Of a DNA stretch of 64,000 bases, positions 48,169 to 60,439 are shown piece by piece. Within the stretch, counting starts at the first letter, position 1, and each line of letters begins with the position of its first letter. A program made the translations under genes and the position numbers. The notes beneath the pieces were generated by a model that had not been told where the DNA came from, made no database searches, and was given only the letters and a program-made list of their open reading frames with translations. This DNA is from Pycnopodia helianthoides. Its lineage: Eukaryota; Echinodermata; Asteroidea; Forcipulatida; Asteriidae. The stretch lies in NCBI GenBank assembly GCA_032158295.1, contig CM063249.1, positions 3,115,195-3,179,194 on the forward strand, given 5' to 3'.

Positions 48169-48470
48169 GAAACTAAAAAAAAGTCCACGCTCTCCGAGTC
48201 TGTACCCTTAAACCCTCCTGGATTCTCCTAAAATCCTCTTCAGGAAGTTGTCTGCTTGTGGAGGATTGAGGACTGTTGGCCCGAATCACAGTTACTCTTC
48301 ACTGGGCGAGGGCAGTTATAGTCCGATCCAAGTACAAACAATGTGTGATGCGAAGACATAGGAGAGGAGGACTGTGGGAGATTTTGGGGTCACCTGTAGG
48401 CAAGTGGGCCGAGGGAGTGAGGGTTAATTAAGGTATGCTTCATGTGGAACCACTGCTTGTTTTTCTTCTT

Positions 48471-48732
48471 CCTTTCAAGTCCACGCTTTAAAGGTCGAAC
48501 TGAGTCCAACTTTTGCTGGACAACAGAGCAGCGTTCCGCCAACAGAGGGCGCTGCAGAAGATGTTCAACTGTGTCGCTCCACTTGTTCTTCCTTTCGTGT
48601 CCACACTTAAAAATCGAACTGGGTCCGACTATTACTGGAGGCAGTTTCTGCGTCTTGTTGTTATCTGTGGTGAGATCTGTACAACAGTGCAGGGTTCCAC
48701 CAACTGAGGGCGTTGCAGTAGATGTTAAACTG
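48471..48732 (+). repeat. Diverged duplication in the ANKFY1 3' UTR
   Basis: Two related blocks, 48471-48573 and 48591-48732, share CCTTTC..GTCCAC, TCGAACTG.GTCC and the GAGGGCG.TGCAG.AGATGTT segment. They are roughly 75-80% alike over the shared parts. The second has a 30-40 base insert. Confidence 0.6.
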
Positions 48733-49432
48733 ACCGAGGTTCAGATCCTGAGGCCAGCCAGCCGTGTCTCCCCATTTTACTGAAAGCTTTGAGCGGCCAA
48801 CTCCAGCTCAGAATCTACTCAAACTCTTCCACTTTGCCCAGTTTGTTTTTTAGGTCCGGTTGGGAGGGGTTTTTACACCACTGGGCTGGGTCTTAAGAAA
48901 CTATTAAGATAAAGCAAAGTTTGTCTTCGTATCCCTGGACGTTATCAATGAAGAAAGATGTTCTTAGTATTTAAAAAGGAAAGCTACCCTATTGGTTCCA
49001 TAAATGTAAACGTGAACATTTCAGTTTCTCAATGAAGCCTAGAGCAGGTTAGTCAATTCGCTAGACTAGCAGGTTAGTCAATTCGCTAGACTAGCAAGTC
49101 AGTTTAATGAAGAGACTGATACATTTCTTGAAAAAGAAAAGCTCATGTTTTTAGAACATTATGTTTTTTTTAAAATGATTGCACTGTAAATCTAGAATGC
49201 GGATTCTGCTTGTACACAGTCTTATCATCAGTTACACCTTGTACCATGCCTTGAAACTTTAAATCTCCAGTGTGGTGTTTCTTCATTTCTGATTATCGCT
49301 TGATGGCCCTGTAAACAGCTGGTTTTTCTTCTTGTCTTGATCCAAAATAGAGCTACAAATATTGACTCGAGAGCTAACTTGCCTTGTAATTTGGACGCAT
49401 CCAAACCTATGTTAAAGCTTGAAAAATTTTGT

Positions 49433-49438
49433 AATAAA
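49433..49438 (+). terminator. Candidate poly(A) signal 1 for ANKFY1
   Basis: AATAAA in the context GTAATAAATACATAAAG, about 1265 bases after the stop. It is chosen by consensus and position only. Confidence 0.4.
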
Positions 49439-50051
49439 TACATAAAGTAAGTGTAAGAGTCTTGAGACAACACCAGGGGGCGTGTTTTGACGACTCTGAC
49501 TAGATTCTGACGTAAAATTCACTGACCAAAACAAATTTTCCCTGAACTACGCAAAAACGGGTCGGTAACTAGAAACAGTTGGTGACGTAGGTACATCAAT
49601 TGAAACTTAAAGGTTCTCCAAATATACTGCCTTCATTTTTTTCTTCTTCTAATAATGGAGGTTGGTCTTTACAATTTTATCAACACTATCGGATTGGTAT
49701 GCTTCAAGAGCATCATTTTAAAAAGTGTTCCATAGAATTTTTTCGGCCATCTTGTAGAATCGGCCATCTTGAAACCAAGCAACTCGGTTACAGTCTGGTC
49801 GGGAACAGTGCAGCTGAACCGAACACGCGGAAATTCTAGACCTATGACCAAAGCAAGCACAAACGTCTGGTTGAGGTCGCCAAAAATCAACTCTAAGTTA
49901 CTTCAAGTTTATATCAGTTACAAACAAGACAATATTCCTTGTTAACTTTTGCTCCAATCGTTGCCAGGGGTCGTTGTCATAAGACGTGATGTCGCTTTAA
50001 TGTAATCATCATTTAGTGACACAATATTGTAATTTTTATTGCTTAAAAGTA

Positions 50052-50057
50052 AATAAA
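50052..50057 (+). terminator. Candidate poly(A) signal 2 for ANKFY1
   Basis: AATAAA in the context GTAAATAAAACTATT, with T-rich sequence downstream. It lies about 70 bases before a TTAA-bounded transposon that begins at 50126. Confidence 0.4.
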
Positions 50058-50125
50058 ACTATTATTTAATTGATTTAATTGTGTTAAATTTTCCCTAGAG
50101 ACTTTCAGTATGCTCTTTAAGCCGC

Positions 50126-50349
50126 TTAACCCTCTTGCTGTCTGACCATTCAACACCATTCACTGTGGTTTTGAATGATAGATAAACTATGCCAGCCTGC
50201 AATATGATACCATGAGAGAATGCATGTACACAGTTAGTTCTGTGCACAGGTTGTGCCACCGTACACAACCTTGGCAGTCGAATGGTTTCAAATGGTTGGT
50301 CAACTCACTGGAAAATGTTGCCAAGAGTCACTGACAGTAGGAGGGTTAA
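50126..50349. mobile_element. piggyBac-like MITE, copy 2
   Basis: Same orientation as the copy at 20-249 and nearly identical. The differences are a 10-base ACAGTACACA-type length change and a few substitutions. It lies just after the ANKFY1 3' end. Confidence 0.8.
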
Positions 50350-50591
50350 AGACTCATGTTTTAAAGTTCGATCTTTCATGTCTTTAAAAATGTACATAAA
50401 CCAATCGCATGCACATTGAAACGTTAATGTTTATACTCCGCATGCTTTGGTTGCTAAGGTTCATCCGTTTTCTGTGTTTAAATCCTTTCTTTAAGGCAAT
50501 ATAATATAATAATGTATGTAAAAATTAGTTTGATATTTTCGTAGCCAGTATTTTAGGAGTTCCAACCTGCCTAAATTTCCCTAGTCTGATG

Positions 50592-50748
50592 GGGCCCAAT
50601 TTCACGGAGCCGCTTAAGCACAAAAAGTAGCTGAGCACAAAAGAAATATGCTTACTAGAATAAGGTTACCAGCCAAAATGTTGTTTCACATGAACCATCC
50701 GTGACTGGTATCCTGCTTATTTTTTGCTAAGGAGAGAGTTGTTTAACT
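50592..50748. mobile_element. Repeat P, truncated
   Basis: Left end GGGCCCAATTTCACGGAGC present; the right end is lost. Confidence 0.75.
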
Positions 50749-51128
50749 GTTTATCAACCAAAAGGACCTATGGTATAAATGCAAAGAAATAGTTAGTGGC
50801 CCAATGTTTTGACCGTAGCAGAGTCTTTCTCGAAGGCTAAAAGATTACTTTCTGCTTAAACAAGTTTTAGATTAAATTGGATGGATTTGGTGTTGTACCT
50901 CAAAGCCAACCACTCTAAGGCCATGTGCAAATTGTGCTAGATTTCCTCGTCATTGTGCATTGAAATACAGTACGTCTGGTCCTCAGCAACACCCTTAGCA
51001 ACCGTCGTAGCCGTAGGCTGTGTGTGTGAATTGCCGGCTGTGGCTGCTACAGCTGCGGCTGTTGCTATGGGCATACTATGCTTCGTAGCTGCTCATTCTG
51101 ACTGCACGGTCTTAGCCATGTCTCCTGT

Positions 51129-51277
51129 GCCCGATTTCATAGCAGGATAAGCAGGATACCAGTCACAAATTGTGCTTGTGACATGCTATTTTGGCTGGTA
51201 GCCTAATTCTGGTGAGCACAAATTAGTTGTGCTTAGCTAGTTTTCGTGCTTAAAGGCAGCTCTATGAAATTGGGCCG
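51129..51277. mobile_element. Repeat P copy
   Basis: GCCCGATTTCATAGCAGGAT to GCTCTATGAAATTGGGCC, with an internal deletion. Confidence 0.72.
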
Positions 51278-51544
51278 AGGGATATCAATGTTGTTAAAGA
51301 GTCGAAACATTTGGTTGTGGAGTTACCATAGAGTGGAGGATTTTGAGGGTTTGAATTACTGTGTAGTTTTGAGATTTCTTTTTCTATCCTCAGTGACTGG
51401 CTTTGTTTCTGTTCCATAGATATGAATACTAGGGTTAAGACTGATGAGACATTCCTATGACTTTGCCCTTGAAGGGGTCTTGATGAAAGACTCGCCATGA
51501 GTCTTTGACCTCTTGCCTCTTGTAGAGAATTATCAAGTCCATAG

Positions 51545-51885
51545 TTAAAGGCCCTGTACACTATTGGTAAGATTGAAAAACACAATGTTCACAGATTCAC
51601 ACATAACTTACATGATTTAAAGTAAGTAATGGTAGAAAGGGTTCCTTAAAATATTTCTGCCTAAAATGCTATCGTTTCTGAGAAACGAGTAAAACAATAG
51701 TAATTATCGCGCGCGATAATTTGAAAAAACAGAAAACACATAAGATCTCTTTTCACTATTTTCTCGTGACCTCGATGACCAATTGAGCTCAAACTTTCAC
51801 AGGTTTGTTTGTTCATACATATGTTGAATCACACAAAATGTGGACACTGATTTGAGCTGTTACCAAAAGTGTACAATACCTTTAA
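51545..51885 (+). mobile_element. TTAA MITE family B, copy 5
   Basis: Full copy in the intergenic region, almost identical to those at 5773 and 42829. That implies recent spread. Confidence 0.86.
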
Positions 51886-51950
51886 GTTACATGCGCATGT
51901 GAAATTCTGTTTAGTTACAACAGACTGATATCAAGTCTAACCTGTACAGC

Positions 51951-52128
51951 AGGGTCCAATTTCATAGGGCTGCTTGAGCACAACAAGTATGCTTACCAGA
52001 ATCAGGTTACCAGCCAAAATGCCATACCATATCATCTGTGAGTGGTACCCTGCGTTTTCTTGCTCGGCAGAAAATTGTGAAGCATTATTTGCTGCTTAAG
52101 CTAAAGCAGCTTTAAGAAATTAGGCCCA
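51951..52128. mobile_element. Repeat P copy, diverged
   Basis: AGGGTCCAATTTCATAGGGC to AAGAAATTAGGCCC. Confidence 0.7.
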
Positions 52129-52423
52129 GGTCGACCAAGGGTTACCCTGTTAGGGGCTTATACCTCCATTGGGTCGTTACGAGCAGAGGTAATAAGTATA
52201 AGTATATCCCAATCGGGAGAATTTGGTTGTTGGCTCTCAAGCTTTTCTGATTTTGGACCGTTAATACCTTCATTGGGAGAAGATGGTTTCTATCAGGATA
52301 AAAGTCTTTACCCCATTTGGGATAGTTTTATTTGGTTATAAACATAAGACTCTCCTGATCGGGCATAACTGGTCATGTCAACATGGAGACTTAAACCACT
52401 CACTCCACTGTGAGCTAAATCTC

Positions 52424-52621
52424 TTAAACAGTTTCACAGTAAATTATTTTGATTTCACATTCTTGCGAAGTGTGATGGAAAGGGGGGAGGGGAGGGGAGG
52501 GGAGGGTGCCCTTTGAAGTAGTTTCCTCATCGGTGTCATAGGTCTCCTCCTTTAGGATATGAATCAGCGAGCCAAGCGCTATTTTTAGCCTGCTGGAAGT
52601 TACTGAAATCTTAGATGACAA
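52424..52621 (-). other. Weak candidate exon or ORF fragment
   Basis: The minus strand reads KISVTSSRLKIALGSLIHIL, then KEETYDTDEETTSKG. The composition is more protein-like than its surroundings, but no family is recognised and no clear splice pair frames it. Confidence 0.2.
52482..52507 (+). other. G-quadruplex-prone run
   Basis: Five runs of G separated by single A bases, in the intergenic region. Confidence 0.6.
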
Positions 52622-52800
52622 AATTGTTCTCGCAAGTCTTTACTGTTTGCGGTCCCGATCTTAAAAGTTTGGTCCGTCTACGACAGATTTTTTGTAGCTG
52701 GAAACATCCAGAGTAAAAAGTTGCCCGAAGCAAAGAAATCTCGTTCAAGAACGTTGTGTCCTGATTTGTTGGTCAAACGTATGTTTTTTTTAAAACTTGT

Positions 52801-53442
52801 CAATAGCCCTTATGCATTGATGTCACCAATCGGCCATCTTCAGGTATGATATTCTTCCTACTTAAGTCTGATTTCCCAATTTTTTCTGCCCTCAGAAAAA
52901 TTGTGATTACACAGCCTGAAGAAAAGTCTCTGAAAGCCCACACCATGTGTACATGCAGGACAGCCCTTGTACCCGAAAAAATGTTTACTACCTGTTTTCC
53001 CAAGGACAAAATATCATGCCTGCATCTTAGAGGTAAACCAGTGATATCGTCGGCTTGGAACTATATGGTCATTAGTGCAGTTTGTATGGATTTCATCAAG
53101 TTGGTTTCGCGTAATATGGAGCTCCTGGTAAATGGAGTTTATTGACTCAAGAGTGGTCTCCAAAAATTAGTTTGGCAAAAAGTAACATTGAGTTTCTAAG
53201 AAAACATTTGTTTGTGGATATCGATTTATTTTTTCAAACTTATTTGCATTTTTAACCTAACAACCTTCTGATCGTTACGGATTTGAAATTGCAATTAACG
53301 ACCTTATAGCACTGAGCCGACGATAATAACAATGGAACCGCACAGATTTGTGACGCACTGCGCAAAAGGATTGGCCATCCTCCTTTTGACCTCTAGGCGA
53401 GGGCACCCTTCTGAAATGATGTCATGTGCATAAAGTCCATTT
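52801..53442. mobile_element. Longer relative of MITE family F (about 640 bp)
   Basis: The left end CAATAGCCCTTATGCATTGA with TGTCA, and right end TGATGTCATGTGCATAAAGT, resemble the family F inverted ends. GGCCATCTTC and the CCTCCTTTTGACCTCTAGGC segment also match the short copies. A 99-residue ORF inside (52846-53145) shows no recognisable domain. Confidence 0.5.
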
Positions 53443-54031
53443 AACCATTGACCTATTTAGTCATAGCTATGTAGAGCCGTCTGTAGCTCTGCTGAAGGGG
53501 TTCTGAAATGCGCCAGTTTTGTTGAAATACAATGCTCAGGAATTATGATAAGCTATATTGGTCTAAGGAAAGAATTTTTATAGATTATTGTCACAGTTGA
53601 AGATCAATCTGTAGATATATAAAAATTCCTTAGCACTGGAAAGAAAAAGAAGGAGATTTAAGTCCGGAAATAGGAAAATTAAATGAAAATAACTTAAATG
53701 TTGTTGTTGTTTTTTTTTACCGAACATCTGGTTTGAAGATAAGTTTTTCCACACTAGGTGCATTGCATAAGTTGTTTTCTCTTTTTGTAATAAGTTGGAT
53801 AGAATGCTTCCTTTTGTTTGTAAATAAAAAAACAAATAAATACTACTTGCAAAAAGAACTTGATCTCTGTGGATATTTGTTGTTAGCTGAACATCTAAAA
53901 CTGACATTTCTTCATCATCTTCTCTACACAGGTTATCTTCAGGCCTACGGGTCACAGTGCTGGTCACTTTTGCCGTTCCCTTGTTTTCACTAAATATATA
54001 ATAACAATAATAACCTATTTTGCAGTTGGTC

Positions 54032-54373
54032 TTAAAGGTATTGTACACTTTTGGTAACAGCTCAAAATCAGTATCCACATTTTGTGTGATTAAACATATG
54101 CATGAACAAACAAACCTGTGAAAGTTTGAGCTCAATTGGTCATCGAGGTCACGAGAAAATAGAAAAAAGAGATCTTATGTGTTTTCTGTTTTTTCAAATC
54201 ATCGCGTGCGATAATTGCTATTGTTTTACTCGTTTCTCAGAAACGATAGCATTTTAGGCAGAAATATTTTAAGGAACCCTTTCTACCATTACTTACTTTA
54301 AATCATGTAAGTTGTATGTCAATCTGTGAACACTGTGTTTTTCCATCTTACCAATAGTGTACAGGGCCTTTAA
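54032..54373 (-). mobile_element. TTAA MITE family B, copy 6
   Basis: Reversed full copy with TTAA at both ends, about 220 bases from a family A copy. Confidence 0.85.
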
Positions 54374-54596
54374 GAAACAAAATAAATATATAAGACAGAG
54401 ACTGCTTAACAGTTTGATTGACAAACCAACTATATAGCTTTAATCCCAAATAAATTCTCCACAGATAAATGCAACAATTATTTAAAAATCATGAAATTAA
54501 TAGTGTCCACATTTTGGTAAATAGCTGTTGGTAAATAGCGGTCAATTACAGCATATAGACACAACAGACTAATATTCAGGCACTGCTTAAAGGAAC

Positions 54597-54979
54597 ATTA
54601 CAGAATTGGTAAGAAAAAAAAATTGTAAAATAACTTTTTGATCACAGATTTACATAAAACTTACACGGTCTAATGATGATGATGTAGAGAACGTCCCTTG
54701 AAATATTTCTGTCTGAAATGACATATTTGATGAGAAATGAATAAACTAATTTTCCGATTGGAGTTTATCGCTCAGTGAGCGTTTTATTCATTTGTTGAAT
54801 CTATATGATTACATGCAAATGTGTGATCGGTTTTTCACAATTTTCTTGTGACCCAGATGGCCGATCGATCTCAAACTTCTACAGGTTTGTCAGTTTATGT
54901 ATATGGTGGATTACATAAAGTGCTTACACTGCCAGCAACTGTTTTGTTAGCAAAAACCAATTCTGTAATGTTCCTTTAA
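54597..54979 (+). mobile_element. TTAA MITE family A, copy 9
   Basis: Full-length copy in the 3' intergenic region with both inverted ends and TTAA. Confidence 0.87.
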
Positions 54980-55837
54980 CATGCCAGTCTTCGTCAATCT
55001 GTCCCCCTCCCGCCAACCCCCCCCCCACCTTTCCAGGATTATCCAAGAAATTTCTGCAAAGCAAAAGTTATGAATTCATAGCTCAGCGTAAACCTCCGTG
55101 CTCATGAAATGTTATATGTTCCTGCCGATGAAAGAATCAACGGCCTGCTTAAAATAGACCATGCAAATTTTTTTAAATAATGGCCTCATGTTTTCGACAA
55201 TTGCCAAGTTTTTCCTAAAAGGCTTAAATAGACCATAGACCACCCCTTAAGAAAAATAGAATAACCTCAAGTATTCCAAGGTATTTCCCAGCAGGCACCA
55301 TAACATTGATCTTAATAGGAAGAAGTTGTTCATTTTGTTTAGTAATTTCCACATAAAATCAATTATTTTTTAAGTAAAATCTGAAAAAGTTTTTTTTAAT
55401 AAAATTTTGTCCCACTTTCTTCACATCAAAAGTTGCTACCAACTGTAAACTGCAATCTTTAGATTTTCGTTTTCTTTGAATCGAGTTGTGCCAGAAAGTC
55501 TACAAATTGTGATGTTATGAGTAGCATGGCTGGGCTTGTAGACGAGAGAAGATTTTGCCTTAGGTTTTTTAGTTGCCTTTACATCGATAACACAAAACAT
55601 GGACAAACTTTTTACGCACAAGTGTGGCTTTTGTTTGTTTGTTTAGATGATCTTCCCAACAAGAGAACCTCAGCAAAGCTCCTACAAGGGGATATATAAA
55701 CGCCAAGCTGGCAACAGCCAATCTCTTCATACAAACATTGGTTTAACGTCTCCGATTATGAATGACATAAACCAAGAAATTGTGATTCAGTGACTAGCGG
55801 ACAATACTTATTCTAGTCATTGTGAAATTCAATTAGC

Positions 55838-55918
55838 CTGGCTGGACTCGAACCCACAACCTCGTGTTTGCAAGTCTTGCAGTCTAAGCTCTGTGACCAA
55901 ACAGAATGCCATGCTGTG
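55838..55918 (-). repeat. tRNA-like fragment
   Basis: The minus strand has GTTGTGGGTTCGAGTCCAGC, a B-box-like motif, after TTGGTCACAGAGCTTAGACT. No acceptor stem pairing is visible, so it is more likely a SINE head than a functional tRNA. Confidence 0.35.
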
Positions 55919-56133
55919 ACTGGTGTTTACAATATGAAGAATACAAAAGTGTGAATTTACAGAACTGAAATATCCTGAAAATGGGAAGGTGGGCAACTGC
56001 ACTCTCCCGAATTTGGTTGAAAAAGTTCCTGCATGCTGCACACGGTATGCATGCAAAATGGTTAGTTGTGCATTACAAAGTGCTGTATCATTGCCCACAA
56101 AGATGGCCGACCTTACACTGTGACGTCAAGTGA

Positions 56134-56319
56134 GGTTACATAGAGCTGCTTAAGCAGAAAATATTGCTTAACAATTGTCTGCTAAGCAGAAATGAGCAGG
56201 ATACCAGTCACAACTTGTACATGTTACATTCTAGTTTGGCTGGTAACCTTATTCTGGTAAGCAACATTTTGTTGTGCTTACTGACTTTTTGTGCTGAAGC
56301 AGCTCTATGAAATTGGGCC
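56134..56319. mobile_element. Repeat P copy
   Basis: Starts at GGTTACATAGAGCTGCTT and ends GCTCTATGAAATTGGGCC. Confidence 0.78.
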
Positions 56320-57117
56320 TGTAGTCATCAATGCAGGTTTAACCACTTTTTTAAAAATGTCTGTATAACTTACATATTAGACTTGTACAAGGGCTTCCAC
56401 TACTACTGTCCACAATGGAGTTAAGATTAACTTAATGCACAAATTGATTCTCATCCAAAAATAAATAAACGAACTGCAATTACAAATCAATGTTCAGACC
56501 AGAACCAATATAAATTAAATTCTACAAACGACAACTTTACTTGGGGATATAATCGTTATAATGAGTAGATTAATTATTTCCATGTTTACTTGTGATTATA
56601 CCAGAAATTACATTGAATATTTTAACCCCCACCCCCCCCCAAAAAAAAATAAATAACCCCAAACAATCAAACAAAAACTGCCCTCCCAGATTTGGGCAAA
56701 ACATCAGGGAAAATAAGAGCACAGCAAGAAGATTTTTCTTTTTTTACAGAGAAAGCAAAAAAAAAAAAAAAGACTGTTTACCCGTGTAAAATTTCGGGCA
56801 AATCAACCCCTCTGCCCCCACTTAACCCTTTAGAGATTAATCACTTCTGTATAATCCATCACATACGCCCAGACATGGCTAACCTTGTTGAGTTTTTGCC
56901 CCATTATTTTCAGGAAGAATGCCAGGAAGATGATTTAAGAAACCAAGAATACATGGTTTAGTTTTTAGAGTGGTAGATTCTATGTTAACATGGGAAGCAT
57001 TTGGAAAATGTCGGTTCCATCTGATACCTTATCTTTGTCCCTCTTGTTTGAGAGGAAGTTGGTCAAATCTTGCGGCCGCTATGGGCATTTCAGAACAAGC
57101 CGCTTGCGGCCATTTCA

Positions 57118-57355
57118 GGGCCCAATTTCATGGGTGCTTAGCCAATTTGCTTAAGCAAAAAAATCATTGCTTAGTAAAATCAGACTACCGGCCAAGATTA
57201 TACACTCAATTGTTATGCTAAGTAAACAACAGCTAAATACCAGTCACAAGCAATGTATAAGGCATGAAATTTGGCCAGTAACATGTGTAAAATAAGCAAG
57301 CTATTTTTCGTGCTAAAGCAATTTTTTACTTAAGCAGCTCCATGAAATTGGGCCC
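57118..57355. mobile_element. Repeat P copy, long variant
   Basis: Both GGGCCC ends present, 238 bp, the variant interior of the 8786 copy. Confidence 0.83.
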
Positions 57356-57501
57356 TGGTCTCTAAAGGGTTAACCAAGAGCCCTGGTACACCCATCAACA
57401 ACTGTCTCCCTTACACCACTAGTAGTGTAATGAAGACAAACCTCGATCTGGATCCACCTCCATGACACCAGCAGCAGTGTTACACAGACGGCCTTCCCTC
57501 A

Positions 57502-57694
57502 GGGCCCATATTCATAGAGCTGCTTAAGCACAAAAAGTAGCTAAGCACAACAAAATTATGCTTACCAAAATAAGGTTACCAGCCAAACTGCCATATCACA
57601 AGTACACTTTGTAACTGGTATCCTGCTCATTTCTGCTCAGCAGGCAATTGTTGGGCAATATTTTCTGCTTAAGCAGCTCTATGAAATTGGGCCC
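57502..57694. mobile_element. Repeat P, full copy
   Basis: Both GGGCCC ends present, 193 bp. It is flanked by a CACACTAGTAGTGTG palindrome at about 57716. Confidence 0.86.
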
Positions 57695-57832
57695 TGGTTG
57701 GACGTCCGCTTCCGTCACACTAGTAGTGTGACAGAAGTGGACGTCCATCTTGGCTTATATGTAACACAGAATTCTGCGCTTTTCTACGGGCCAGCACTGA
57801 ATTCAGTAAGCAGTGCGAAAAAAATGGGCCCA

Positions 57833-58132
57833 GGGCCCAATTTCATAGAGCTGATTAACAGCCGATTTTGTGCTTACTGTGCATGTTGTGCTTATACTGT
57901 GCTTACTGTACTTTCCATTTTATAGCGCTGCTAAGCGAACGAAAAGGCATGTTAACCTTCCAGTGCTTATAGTGTATGAAAATGAATGACGTAACTATGC
58001 TAATCCATGGCGAGCGTGCAAGCTGGCCATCTCATTTTCTTGCTAACCTGTGAAACACGCTTAAGCAAACTTTTCTGCTTCAGTAAGTATAAAAATTTGC
58101 TTAGTGTTAAGCAGCGCTATGAAATTGTGACC
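57833..58132. mobile_element. Repeat P copy, diverged and interrupted
   Basis: GGGCCCAATTTCATAGAGCT at the left, and AGCAGCGCTATGAAATTG at the right about 300 bases on. Confidence 0.65.
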
Positions 58133-58499
58133 AGGTTGGAAGTATTCCTCCATTACTGGGAGACAAACGTCCAACCAGAGCTAGAGCCTGTCTCATGGTG
58201 AAGCTGTTCATTTTGTTTTGACCTTCACCCAAGGTGCGGCCATCTTGATTTTCTCCCATTCAAATCAGCGTAACCAAACCGAGGCTGGAAGGGCAAATAG
58301 TCTGGCTCCTTTTTTGTACAATGAATATTAGCATCCATATACTGTTTCTGGATACAAGGAACATGACCAAGATGGTGGCAGAATGATAAAGGTCTATACC
58401 ACTGAGACACACATCAACATACCTCCTGCTGCTTCAAAAATATTGAAAATTACTAATCGATCCCATCGAGGCTTTCTGTTGTATACTTCCTTATTTTCT

Positions 58500-58840
58500 T
58501 TTTCTTCAAAATATATATATACATATATATAAAATTTGTAGGGTAGATGGCCTTAGCTTTCGATCCAAACTGAACCTTCGTCAGAGGCATAAACAAGCAC
58601 AAACGAAAAACATATCCATTTATAGCAAAAAAGAGAGTCAAAGAACAATGGGATGGTATCTAGAAAAAGGAGGGAAAATTATAGCCAATCAAAGTTACAG
58701 TGGGCTGGCTAAGAACCAATCAGAGTTATGTGGTGGGGACAAAAGGATGGTCAGTGAAAGGGAGGATTACTGGACCAAGCGGGAAACATAAAAGGACAGG
58801 ATTAAGGGGCATAATATATATATATATATATATAGGATTT
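58500..58840. mobile_element. Possible Penelope-like element terminal piece
   Basis: The minus strand contains GCCTCTGACGAAGGTTCAGT and GGATCGAAAGC, close to sequences seen at the ends of Penelope-like elements. TA microsatellites bound it on both sides. No coding part is present. Confidence 0.35.
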
Positions 58841-59032
58841 GCCAATAACGGGATAAATTCATCATGCACTTAAAAAGCACAGTATGTAATGACAAATAAC
58901 TTGACAAAGACATTGCCGCTAAATCAACTCCGATGGATTCCAAATAGATACATCATAAACTTATATACACATAGAAGATAATAAGTTTCTGAATTCACAT
59001 AACTAGTGGTTCCAATCTTCAACAAATCCAGA

Positions 59033-59228
59033 GGACCCAATTACATAAAGCCTGAAAGCACAAAGACTTGCGCGTGCTGCTCAGAGAAATCATGCTTCGC
59101 AGCAACAGGTTACCAGCTTAGATGGCGTAAAGTTTACACTGTTGCCACTGGTGCCCCACTTATTTTTTGGCTTAGAAAAGAAATTTGCTTAGCAGTATTT
59201 TCTGCTTATTGGCTTTATGCCTACAACG
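59033..59228. mobile_element. Repeat P-like copy, strongly diverged
   Basis: GGACCCAATTACATAAAGCC and AGGTTACCAGCTTAGATGGC follow the family P order with many changes. Confidence 0.5.
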
Positions 59229-59779
59229 TAATTCTGTGCTTGCGGTCACCATTTTCTGTTTACAGGGTTAGTGACAAAATTTGTGCGCAACGTTGATGAA
59301 ACATGCTGAGAGTTGTATACAGCGCGTACACACGTGCATGCTTCCGTTGTTTTTTTCATCAAAGATGGTGGTCAATGGCATCATGTGCAACCCATCCTAT
59401 TGGCTTAATACCAAATGAATTTTGAGATAACTTTAAACCTTGTGTGTTAATGGCAGACTAGATTCATTGTTCTTGCAAATGTGCGCATGCTCGGAACTAC
59501 GTTAACAATGGGAAATGGACCTTGTAATGTCTGCTACAACCTGGTGGGTTTTTCCAAACCTCGGCTTACAGGCTCCATCTTGGACCCTGCTTGATGCGTA
59601 TTTACCCTGTGCGTTCATGTTAGCCTACTACCCATGCCTATTTAACCTTCGCGTGAGTACTGGCACGCAAGCTTTGAAAAGCAATAATAACAGGCCAGTG
59701 AGAATTCGGCTCTCGATCATGAATATGTATGAGGTATGGTAATCTGTTTTTTGAGGCATTGCGTGGTGAGGTATCAATG

Positions 59780-59945
59780 TATAACGCCATGTGTATATCT
59801 ACTTTGCTGTGTAGATTTTGTTCTTTACAGAACTTGTCTTGCCGTTTGTTCTACACTGCAGTAAGAAAACAAACAGCAAGACAAGTTCTCTAAAGAACAA
59901 AATCTACACAGCAAAGTAGATATACACATGGTGTTACCGCAAACC
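59780..59945. mobile_element. Foldback element, intergenic
   Basis: CCATGTGTATATCTACTTTG and AACTTGTCTTGCCGTTTGTT in the left arm are matched, inverted, by the right arm ending ACACATGGTGTTACCGC. A single diverged arm of the same element lies at 34940-35060 in intron 11. Confidence 0.8.
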
Positions 59946-60439
59946 GAATATACGTATGGTAATCTGTTATATACTCCTAGCTAGCTTCGTCTACCTACTT
60001 GAGTCTGCATAAACCGAGTGAGCAAGGGTGGTATAATTTTGACAGGGCACAAACAGGGGTTGCCTGCTTGTATATTCCACGGCTTGTTTGCCCTTCTAAA
60101 TGAAAACAACACACAGGAGGAACTTGAGTCACCCTATAAAACCAACTGATATTTTTGAGGATTGAAACTTGTGAAAACTAGTTTCATCTGCTCAGTGTAA
60201 CAACTGCGGCTTGCCATTATGTGGTTTGTTCCCAATTTATATCCAAACAAAATCAGGTGCAAAACCAGTTTAAATACATATGTAGTATTGTACCAGAAGT
60301 GAGATAAACTAAAATTTACTGATGGCACAATATTGCTGGAACATAATATAATCTAACTGGGAGAGATGGTTGGGGTTAGAATGTTTCAATAATGGAACGT
60401 TTTAGCACAAAGTTGCAAGAGTATGATATTGCTGGAGGG

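Larger units (their letters stand above)
48169..50070 (+). other. ANKFY1: ANKFY1 3' UTR and downstream flank (approximate end)
   Basis: No ORF of note follows the stop codon. Candidate AATAAA poly(A) signals lie at 49433-49438 and 50052-50057. The segment is largely free of the dispersed repeats found elsewhere, as expected of transcribed UTR. It holds an internal duplication (48471-48573 and 48591-48732) and a 25-base direct repeat (49046-49095). The true end needs transcript data. Confidence 0.5.

Noticed and set aside
53578..54135. A 185-codon minus-strand ORF
   Set aside because: It runs through part of a TTAA family B element, has low-complexity lysine/glutamine runs, and shows no domain or splice framing.
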